Shown here: piece after piece, positions 57,946 through 64,000 of the stretch
Layout of the letters: the number at the start of each line of letters is the position of its first letter
Position numbering within the stretch: position 1 is the first letter of the stretch
Assembly: GCF_006717045.1 (NCBI RefSeq)
Contig: NZ_VFPH01000001.1
Span: 868,001-932,000 of the forward strand
Direction of reading: 5' to 3'
Length of the DNA: 64,000 nt
Source: Pseudonocardia cypriaca
Lineage (GTDB): Bacteria > Actinomycetota > Actinomycetes > Mycobacteriales > Pseudonocardiaceae
Notes under the pieces: generated by a model
The model's database searches: none
Told to the model about the DNA's origin: nothing
Seen by the model: the letters and a program-made list of their open reading frames with translations, nothing else
Program-made: the position numbers and the translations under genes

Positions 57946-58791
57946 CTAGCGACGCGCGTACACCCGTACCCAGTCGACCTCGAGGCGGACCTCAGCGGGC
58001 GTCGTCTCGTCCGGCGCCGGGATCCACTCCTCGAACGGGCCCATGTCGAGCTGGATCGCCAGGTGCATCGGGCTCCTCGGGATCACGTTGCGGTCGGTGG
58101 TCTCGAACTGCTTGACCCCGTCGACGTACCAGGTGATCCGGTTGGGCAGCCAGTCCATCGCGAACGTGTGCCATTGGCTGAAGTCGCCGGCTATCTGGGT
58201 TCCGGCGAGCTTGTTCTGCGTGGAGTAGTGGATCACGAAGTGGGCCTCGGACCGGCCTTCGTCCGGCACCTCCATCATGTCCAGCTCGCCGTCGGCCCTC
58301 ATGTCGAGGGAGTCCGGCCACAGCAGGATCGCCGAGCCGAGGCCGCGGCCCTTCTCGGTGCGGGCCCGGAACTCCCATCGCCCGTAGGTCTGGCTGCGCT
58401 CGTGGTTCATGCCGCCGGAGATGTTGCCGCGGGCGGTGATCCGCAGCTTCCCGTCCTCGACGGTGATCGCTTCGGGGCGGCGGAAGCCGCTGCCGAACCC
58501 GCCGACGGAGTTGTAGCGGTTCCAGGCCTTCGGATCGAGCCGCGGACCGTCGAAGTCGTCGCTGAAGACCAGCCGCCACTCACGCCCGGCGGTCCCGGCG
58601 GGCCGGCCGTTCGCCGAGCGCGCGTCGTCGAACAGCGGGGTGGGGACGGCGGTCGGTGGGGGCGACGGCGCCGGGAGCGCCTCGAACAGGTGGGGCTGGT
58701 CCGGGTCGGTCGCGGCACCCCCGCATCCGGCCACCAGAAGGGCGACGGCACCGAGCAGCGCCCACCAGGCGCGCCGCGGGAACCGGGACAT
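57946..58791 (-). CDS. Glycoside hydrolase family 16 lipoprotein
   Basis: A 281-aa lipoprotein with lipobox LLVAGC, a Pro/Thr linker, and a GH16 jelly roll (RLVFSDDFDGPRLDPKAWNR). The active site ELDMMEV (E-x-D-x-x-E) is complete, giving nucleophile and acid/base Glu; FHTFAMDW-like WHTFAMDWLPNRITWYVDG follows. Likely acts on beta-1,3/1,4-glucans at the cell surface, in cell-wall turnover or polysaccharide breakdown. ATG 58791 has GGAGG. Confidence 0.9.
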   Translation of the reverse strand: MSRFPRRAWWALLGAVALLVAGCGGAATDPDQPHLFEALPAPSPPPTAVPTPLFDDARSANGRPAGTAGREWRLVFSDDFDGPRLDPKAWNRYNSVGGFGSGFRRPEAITVEDGKLRITARGNISGGMNHERSQTYGRWEFRARTEKGRGLGSAILLWPDSLDMRADGELDMMEVPDEGRSEAHFVIHYSTQNKLAGTQIAGDFSQWHTFAMDWLPNRITWYVDGVKQFETTDRNVIPRSPMHLAIQLDMGPFEEWIPAPDETTPAEVRLEVDWVRVYARR

Positions 58792-58908
58792 CCTGCCTCC
58801 TCGACGTGCACGCCGGAGGGGAGCGACGGGGAGCACCGGCGTCTGGCACGACCCTAGCGAAAGCGGAGGAAAGCGGACATATCGGATGGCTGGTCGGTGT
58901 GGTCGGAA

Positions 58909-58945
58909 ATCACGGATCGTGACCATGGAGGATTCGATCCGTGAT
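58909..58945. promoter_or_regulatory. 11-bp perfect inverted repeat in divergent promoter region
   Basis: ATCACGGATCG (58909-58919) and CGATCCGTGAT (58935-58945) flank a 15-nt spacer between the divergent GH16 and 73-aa genes. Candidate operator or small hairpin. Confidence 0.45.
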
Positions 58946-59075
58946 CTCGCATCCGGTCGTGCGTCACCTGATCGGGCGGCCCGTGTCGCTTGTCGTGATG
59001 AATCGCCGTTTGCGCGGGCGCGGAGGACCCATACTGCTGGGCAGAGCCGGCGCGGATGCCGGAGGGAGACCGACC

Positions 59076-59297
59076 ATGTTCACGCTGCTCGTGTTCGCCA
59101 CCGGTGCAACGGTCACGCCGTTGATCCGCCTGATGCTCGCCGGGTTCGAGTGCCTCACGGTCGGCGCGATCGCCCTCCGGATCATCGACGCGATCCGGCG
59201 CCCCCGGCTCGCGGACCTCGCGGCGCAGCGTCGTGAGCGCTGGGAGGCGGTCCACCCCCATCTGCCCGGCGACGGGGCCGATCCGGACGACGACTGA
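59076..59297 (+). CDS. 73-aa membrane-associated hypothetical protein
   Basis: A small protein with a hydrophobic N-terminal region (MFTLLVFATGATVTPLIRLM then LAGFECLTVGAIALRIID) and a basic-acidic tail. GGAGGGAGA precedes ATG 59076, the better of two starts. It ends 21 nt before the MerR-type promoter of the aldo-keto reductase. No family recognised. Confidence 0.6.
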   Translation: MFTLLVFATGATVTPLIRLMLAGFECLTVGAIALRIIDAIRRPRLADLAAQRRERWEAVHPHLPGDGADPDDD

Positions 59298-59317
59298 TCC
59301 GCACGGATCCTCCGCGC

Positions 59318-59339
59318 TTGACCTGGAGCGCGCTCCAGG
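59318..59339 (+). promoter_or_regulatory. MerR-type promoter/operator
   Basis: TTGACC followed by the perfect 18-bp palindrome CCTGGAGCGCGCTCCAGG (59322-59339). A palindrome immediately after a -35 TTGAC is the classic MerR operator arrangement, where the activator untwists a long spacer. The aldo-keto reductase starts 17 nt later. Confidence 0.7.
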
Positions 59340-59355
59340 GGGCAACCTCACGGCC

Positions 59356-60351
59356 ATGGACGGATCGATCATGGCGCGCAGCGTGGGGGAGTGGAGCGTT
59401 CCGGCGCTCGGCATCGGGACCTGGGCGCTCGGCGGGGACTGGCAGTTCGACGGCGAGCCCGCGGGCTGGGGCCCGGTGGACGACGAGGAGTCGGTGGCGG
59501 CGGTTCGCGCCGCCCACGACGGCGGCGTGCGGTTCGTCGACACCGCCGACGTCTACGGATGCGGGCACGCCGAGCGGGTCGTCGGCCGGGCGATCGCCCC
59601 GTTCCGCGACGACGTCGTGCTCGCGACGAAGGTCGGGCTCGTGTTCGACGAGACCGCACGTACCGGTGCCGGCAGCGACCTGTCCGCCGCGCACATCCGG
59701 AGGGCGTGCGAGGAGAGCCTGCGCCGGCTCGGGGTGGATCACATCGACGTCTACCAGATCCACCCCGGTGGCGCGGGCGCCGAGCAGGCGCACGAGGTCG
59801 TGGGCGCGTTCGAGGAGCTGGTGGCGGCCGGGAAGATCCGGGCGTACGGCACCAGCGCGACCGACCCCGACGTGATCGCGGTCCTCGCGGCGGGCGGACA
59901 CGCCGTGGCCGTGCAGCAGGAGCTCAACGTGTTCGGAGCCGACGAGCCCGCTCTCGCGGCGTGCGAGCGCCACGACCTGGCCGTGCTGGCCCGCACCCCG
60001 CTCGCGATGGGGCTGCTCAGCGGCAAGTACCGCAGCCCCGACCAGCTCCCGGCCGGTGACGTCCGCCGGAACACCCCGTGGTGGACGTTCTTCGACGACG
60101 ACCGGATGCCGGAGTGGCTCGCCCGGCTGGACGCCGTGCGGGACGTGCTCACCTCCGGCGGCCGCACCCTCGTGCAGGGCGCGCTCGCCTACGTGTGGGC
60201 CCGCTCGGAGCGGGCGGTGGCGCTACCCGGCATACGGACGGCTGCGCAGGCGCGCGAGCTCGTGGGCGCCCTGAACCACGGCCCGCTCGCAGCCGACCAG
60301 CTGGCCGCGGTCGACCGGCTCCTACTGGGACCGGCACCATCCACGACGTGA
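59356..60351 (+). CDS. Aldo/keto reductase
   Basis: A 331-aa AKR, distinct from the one at 22361. The active-site residues are Asp/Tyr in FVDTADVYGCGHAE, Lys in LATKVG and His in YQIHPGG; the NADP tail is VALPGIRTAAQARELVGAL. ATG 59356 follows the MerR-type operator; a second ATG lies at 59371. Its normal activator may have been lost: a degraded merR follows immediately. Confidence 0.9.
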   Translation: MDGSIMARSVGEWSVPALGIGTWALGGDWQFDGEPAGWGPVDDEESVAAVRAAHDGGVRFVDTADVYGCGHAERVVGRAIAPFRDDVVLATKVGLVFDETARTGAGSDLSAAHIRRACEESLRRLGVDHIDVYQIHPGGAGAEQAHEVVGAFEELVAAGKIRAYGTSATDPDVIAVLAAGGHAVAVQQELNVFGADEPALAACERHDLAVLARTPLAMGLLSGKYRSPDQLPAGDVRRNTPWWTFFDDDRMPEWLARLDAVRDVLTSGGRTLVQGALAYVWARSERAVALPGIRTAAQARELVGALNHGPLAADQLAAVDRLLLGPAPSTT

Positions 60352-60489
60352 ATCTCCGAGGCCGCTCGGCGCACCGGCATCGCCGTCGACACGATCCGCA
60401 TCGAGCGCACCCACCGCGAGCTGGAGGTGCTCGACGGCAAGATCGCGGCGTACCGGGAGCTGGAGGAACGGCGGCCCAGCCGGCGTAGG
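60352..60489 (+). pseudogene. Collapsed merR remnant
   Basis: Directly after the AKR stop, in the same frame and with no start codon, the sequence reads ISEAARRTGIAVDTIR (the MerR helix-turn-helix start) and then immediately ERTHRELEVLDGKIAAYRE plus LEERR, resembling the C-terminal coiled coil of a MerR protein. The wing and about 60-70 middle residues are missing, suggesting an internal deletion of a former regulator. It runs into the LLM gene region before any clear stop. Confidence 0.55.
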
Positions 60490-60496
60490 CCCCGCG

Positions 60497-61348
60497 TCAG
60501 GACAACGGCGCGAGCGCGTCGGCGAGTGGCCGGAGGATCTCCGGGGTGGCGTCCAGCGGGAGGTTCAGCACGATCAGGTCGACGCCGGCCGCGGTGAAAC
60601 CCGCGACCTGGTCGAGCGCGGCCGAGATCGCCTCCTCCTGCGGGACGTCGCCGTCGATCCGGACGTTGACCGAGCACGTGATCTCGGCGGGGTCGCGGCC
60701 GACCTCGGCGCAGCGGACGACGAGCGTCTCCTTCAGCGGGTGCCACTCGTCCGCGTCGGCGACGATCACGTTCCAGGCCTGCGCCCAGCGGGCGACGGCG
60801 CCGAGCGTGCGGCGCGGGCCCTTGCCACCGATCGTGATCGGCGGGTGGGGCCGCTGCACCGGCTTGGGCTCGCAGCGGGCCTCGGTGAGCGCGACGTAGC
60901 TGCCCTTGAACGTGGTGACCGGGTCGCGCAGCAGCCCGATCATCGCCTCGACGCCTTCGTCGAACCGGTCGAACCGCTCCCGCAGCGGTGGCAGCGGGAT
61001 CCCGTACGCGTCGCACTCCTGCTGGTTCCACCCGGCGCCGACCCCCAGCTCCAGCCGGCCGTTCGAGATGACGTCGACGGTGGCGGCCATGTTGGCCAGC
61101 ACGGCGGGGTGGCGGTAGATCATGCCGGTGACCTGGCATCCGACGCGGATCCGGCGGGTGGCCTGGGCGAGCGCCGCGAGCGTCGTCCAGCCCTCCAGGT
61201 TCGGTCCGGCCAGGTCGCCGCTCAGCGGGTAGAAGTGGTCCCAGTTCCACGCCGACTCGAACACGTCGAACTCGTCCGCGGCCACCCAGACGTCCCGCAT
61301 CCGTTCCCACGTCGTGTGCTCGGGCCGGGTCTTGATCGCGAAGCGCAT
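60497..61348 (-). CDS. LLM class F420-dependent oxidoreductase
   Basis: A 283-aa LLM-fold protein (MRFAIKTRPEHTTWERMRDVW, FYPLSGDLAGPNLEGWTTLAA, GCQVTGMIYRHPAVLANMAA, GRLELGVGAGWNQQECDAYG). It belongs to the F420-dependent TIGR03560-like group. ATG 61348 is chosen over upstream starts because the family begins here. Only about 37% of the sequence resembles the other LLM gene by eye, so they are not recent duplicates. Confidence 0.88.
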   Translation of the reverse strand: MRFAIKTRPEHTTWERMRDVWVAADEFDVFESAWNWDHFYPLSGDLAGPNLEGWTTLAALAQATRRIRVGCQVTGMIYRHPAVLANMAATVDVISNGRLELGVGAGWNQQECDAYGIPLPPLRERFDRFDEGVEAMIGLLRDPVTTFKGSYVALTEARCEPKPVQRPHPPITIGGKGPRRTLGAVARWAQAWNVIVADADEWHPLKETLVVRCAEVGRDPAEITCSVNVRIDGDVPQEEAISAALDQVAGFTAAGVDLIVLNLPLDATPEILRPLADALAPLS

Positions 61349-61473
61349 ACCGAGAACCGTAGGCCTCCCCCGCGCGACACGCACAGCGCTCGGGTGGTTG
61401 CTCACGGTCGTCCCGGCATGCCAGATTGGAGACGGGTCCACGACGGGTCCGGGCGAGGCCACCGGAGGGCGCG

Positions 61474-63180
61474 ATGCCTGACGACGACCCGGCGCGGTCG
61501 CGACCGAACGTCCTGGCCGGGTTGCGCCTGGACGAGCTGCTGCACGAGGTGCAGGAGCGGCTGGCGGAGATCGTGCAGATCCGCGACCGGATGCAGGGCC
61601 TGCTCGACGCGGTGTTCGCGGTCGCGGCGGGCCTCGAGCTGGACGCGACCCTGCAGCGGATCGTGCGGTCGGCCGTCCACCTGGTCGATGCGCGCTACGG
61701 GGCGCTGGGGGTGCTGGCGCCCGACGGTGCGATCTCGCGCTTCATCACCGTGGGCCTCGACGACGAGACGCGTGCGCGGATGGGGCGGCCGCCCGAGGGC
61801 AAGGGGCTGCTGGGCCAGCTGGTGCTCGACCCGCGGCCGCTGCGCATGGCCGATCTGGGTACCCACGAGTCGTCGGTCGGCTTCCCGGCGAACCACCCGC
61901 CGATGCACAGCTTCCTCGGGGTGCCCGTGCGGATCCGCGACTCGGTGTTCGGCAACCTGTACCTCACCGAGAAGCGCGGCGGCGGGGAGTTCACCCCCGA
62001 CGACGAGGTCGTGCTGGAGGCACTCGCCGCCGCCGCGGGGATCGCCGTGCAGAACGCGGACCTGTTCGAACAGTCCCGGTTGCGCCAGGCCTGGCTGGAG
62101 GCCTCCGGCGAGATCCGCGGGGAGATCCTGTCGGGCGCGACCGAGGAGGACGCCCTCGGCCTGGTCGCGCTGCGCGCCCAAGAACTGACCAGGTCCGACG
62201 CCACGTTGATCGTGCTGGGGCCGGACCCGGCCGACGAGCACTTCACCGTGCGCGCTCAGCGGGGCGCCGAGGACATCCGCCTCGTCGGCCGGTCGCTCGG
62301 AGCGCGTGAGCGGCTGCTGCGCGAGGTCGTCGAGACGCGCACCGCGGTACTCGCCCCCTCGGCGAGCGCACTGCTGGAGGACGCCGAAGAGCTGCTGGAG
62401 TTCGGGCCGTCGATCGCCGTGCCGATGCAGTCGCAGGACCGGGTGACGGGGGTGCTGGTCGCTCTGCGGAAGCGGGATGCGCCGCCGTTCCAGCCCAGCG
62501 CGGTGCCGCTGCTCACCTCCTTCGCCGAGCAGGCGACGCTCGCGCTGGAGCTGGGGGAGAAGAACCGGGCCCAGCGCCAGCTGGACGTGTTCGGCGACCG
62601 CGACCGCATCGCCCGCGATCTGCACGACCGGGTCATCCAGCGCCTCTTCGCCACCGGCCTGCAGCTGCAGAGCACGCTGCGGCGCAGCCCCGACCCGGCC
62701 GTGCAGCGGCGGATCCAGCAGGCGGTCGAGGACCTCGACGAGACGGTGCGCGAGATCCGCACGTCGATCTTCGACCTGCACACGAGCGGCGAGGCGGCCG
62801 ACGGCGGGCTGCGCCGCCGCCTCCTGGACGCCGCGTCGGACGCGGCCGCGGGGTGGGGGCTGACGCCGTCCGTGCGGATCGCTGGGGCGGTCGACACGCT
62901 CGTCCCAGCGGACGTCGCCGCGCACGCCGTGGCCGTGGTGCGCGAGGCCGTGAGCAACGCCGCCCGGCATGCCCATGCCGACCGGGTCACCCTGACCGTG
63001 GAGGCAGGCGACGAGCTCCTCGTCGACGTCGTGGACGACGGATCCGGTATCGAGCCGGGCGTGGCGCGCAGCGGCCTGCGCAACCTGGAGGGCCGCGCGC
63101 TGGACTGCGGCGGATCGTTCACCGTCGGACCGACGCCCCGCGGCGGCACCCGGTTGAGCTGGCGGGTGCCGCTGCGGTGA
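61474..63180 (+). CDS. GAF-domain sensor histidine kinase, DevS/DosT-like
   Basis: A 568-aa two-GAF histidine kinase. GAF1 (about 60-200) includes the HPPMHSFLGVPVRIRD and FGNLYLTEKRGGGEFTPDDE blocks typical of DevS/DosT, which bind heme and sense O2, NO or CO. GAF2 spans about 225-365. The HisKA_3 phosphoacceptor is His384 in IARDLHDRVIQRLF, and the ATPase lobe has VREAVSNAARHA and DDGSGI. It would signal to a NarL-type response regulator (DevR-like), which is not in this window. ATG 61474 has GGAGGGCG upstream. Confidence 0.9.
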   Translation: MPDDDPARSRPNVLAGLRLDELLHEVQERLAEIVQIRDRMQGLLDAVFAVAAGLELDATLQRIVRSAVHLVDARYGALGVLAPDGAISRFITVGLDDETRARMGRPPEGKGLLGQLVLDPRPLRMADLGTHESSVGFPANHPPMHSFLGVPVRIRDSVFGNLYLTEKRGGGEFTPDDEVVLEALAAAAGIAVQNADLFEQSRLRQAWLEASGEIRGEILSGATEEDALGLVALRAQELTRSDATLIVLGPDPADEHFTVRAQRGAEDIRLVGRSLGARERLLREVVETRTAVLAPSASALLEDAEELLEFGPSIAVPMQSQDRVTGVLVALRKRDAPPFQPSAVPLLTSFAEQATLALELGEKNRAQRQLDVFGDRDRIARDLHDRVIQRLFATGLQLQSTLRRSPDPAVQRRIQQAVEDLDETVREIRTSIFDLHTSGEAADGGLRRRLLDAASDAAAGWGLTPSVRIAGAVDTLVPADVAAHAVAVVREAVSNAARHAHADRVTLTVEAGDELLVDVVDDGSGIEPGVARSGLRNLEGRALDCGGSFTVGPTPRGGTRLSWRVPLR

Positions 63181-63205
63181 GAGTTCCCGGCGGGGGAGGA
63201 CGCTG

Positions 63206-64000
63206 ATGGGGCTCGACGGGCTCGCAGGGGAGTTCTGGGCGTGGCGGGCGGCGACCCAGCCGGACTCCTACGACGACATCACCCGGATCGAGCGGCCGGC
63301 CGGGTGGGTGGCGGACTGGTCGCCCGGAGCGGTCCAGGGGCGGCGGCGCGCGCTCGCGTCCTTCGTCGAGCGCTACCGGGAGCTCGACCTGACGTCCGAG
63401 CCGGTCGCGGTGCAGGTGGACGGACGCCTGCTCGGCTGCGCGCTGGCCCGGGTGCACTGGGAGCTGGAGCTGCTGCGCGGCTGGGAGCGCAACCCCCGCT
63501 TCCACCTGGACCAGGCGCTGGTGCCCATCTACAACCGGCTGCTGGAACCGCCGCCGATCGACGCGGCCCGCGCCGAGGCGCTGCTGCGGCACCTGCGGCG
63601 GGTGCCCGTCGTGCTGGCCCAGGCGCGGGAGAACCTGGCGGGGCGTGCCGCGCCGTCGTTCGCCGAGCACGCGGTCCGCGCGCTCGACGCCGCCGACGCC
63701 CGGCTGCGCACCGCGATGCACGCGCTGACGCCGCACCTGCCCCGGCTGCAGGCCGCCGGCCTCCCGGCCGCCACCGACCTGGCGGCGGCTGCGCTCGTGG
63801 AGTACCGGGAGTGGCTCGAGGTGCAGCTGCCGTCGTTCACGGGACCGACCGCGCCCGGCCCGGCCGCGTTCGCGTTCTTCCTGCACCGGTCGCGCTGCTG
63901 CCGCACCCGGTGGAGCGGCTGCGCGCGCAGGGCCGCCAGGAACTGGCTCGTGCGGTCGCCACCGAGGCCGTCATGCGCAACCGGTACCGGGACGCGGCCG
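63206..64000 (+). CDS. DUF885 family protein, 3' partial with apparent frameshift
   Basis: Starts at ATG 63206 with GGGGGAGGA upstream, 26 nt after the kinase. The N-terminal 225 codons (FWAWRAATQPDSYDDITRIE, LGCALARVHWELELLRGWER, ALVPIYNRLLEPP) match DUF885 proteins, putative metal-dependent peptidase-like. At about 63887-63889 the coding signal moves to the +2 frame: after AFAFFLHR the expected VALLPHPVERLRAQGRQE continues only if one base is inserted. Either a sequencing error or a real 1-nt deletion that would scramble the C-terminus. It runs off the end of the window. Confidence 0.7.
   Translation, partial: MGLDGLAGEFWAWRAATQPDSYDDITRIERPAGWVADWSPGAVQGRRRALASFVERYRELDLTSEPVAVQVDGRLLGCALARVHWELELLRGWERNPRFHLDQALVPIYNRLLEPPPIDAARAEALLRHLRRVPVVLAQARENLAGRAAPSFAEHAVRALDAADARLRTAMHALTPHLPRLQAAGLPAATDLAAAALVEYREWLEVQLPSFTGPTAPGPAAFAFFLHRSRCCRTRWSGCARRAARNWLVRSPPRPSCATGTGTRP

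Overview
This 64 kb window is very GC-rich and densely coded, with strong G/C third-position bias, frequent GTG and TTG starts and many 1-14 nt gene overlaps. The gene families point to an actinobacterium: F420/LLM oxidoreductases, a DevS-type GAF histidine kinase, PAC2 and DUF5313 proteins, and the RR(R)HVD..RV leader-peptide family. Pseudonocardiales (Pseudonocardia-like) is my best guess; that is inference from family resemblance, not a database result. No rRNA, tRNA, CRISPR array, transposase or integrase is visible, so this looks like chromosomal backbone with accessory patches.

Layout. 1-9.1 kb: end of a sugar-phosphate isomerase, a VOC protein, a membrane protein paired with an LEA-like hendecad-repeat protein, a methyltransferase, a HAD hydrolase, a quinone oxidoreductase, a BCCT osmolyte transporter and a PAC2 protein. 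9.2-16 kb: an MFS transporter, a hydrolase remnant, a CooC/ArsA-like ATPase behind a Zur/Fur-like box, a PadR regulator divergent from a 56-aa membrane peptide, a lipoprotein, a DUF1232 protein, a tautomerase and a large acidic membrane protein. 16.1-20.1 kb: the hen1-pnkp RNA-repair operon, with hen1 carrying a perfect 53-nt palindrome in frame. 20-23.5 kb: an LLM oxidoreductase/LysR pair and a MerR/aldo-keto reductase pair.

23.6-34 kb is a sulfur assimilation cluster, entirely on the minus strand. In transcription order it holds a leader peptide, sulfite reductase, a 51-aa double-CxxC protein, cysH, cysD, cysN and cbiX, then ssuABC, then a second Cys-Cys leader peptide, a 48-aa membrane peptide and a YeiH-type transporter. 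The pathway runs from sulfate through APS and sulfite to sulfide. CbiX supplies siroheme, Ssu imports organosulfur compounds, and YeiH may export excess sulfur anions. The two leader peptides suggest translation-coupled cysteine sensing at both ends.

34-39.5 kb: a PH-like membrane protein, an amidohydrolase, HemW, a beta-helix surface protein, an OhrR-type MarR regulator and a DUF5313 protein. 39.5-46.6 kb: an NAD-dependent molybdenum formate dehydrogenase operon, fdsG-fdsB-fdsA-fdsD-moeA-fdhD, which carries its own maturation genes. 46.6-52.2 kb: an ASCH/winged-helix protein and hrcA-dnaJ-hydrolase-rsmE, then an esterase. 52.2-64 kb: a membrane kinase-like protein lacking the catalytic Asp and ending in a beta-propeller, a cyclase plus ThDP enzyme pair, a hydrolase, a GH16 lipoprotein, an aldo-keto reductase with a MerR-type operator and a collapsed merR relic downstream, an LLM oxidoreductase, the DevS-like kinase, and a DUF885 gene with an apparent frameshift running off the end.
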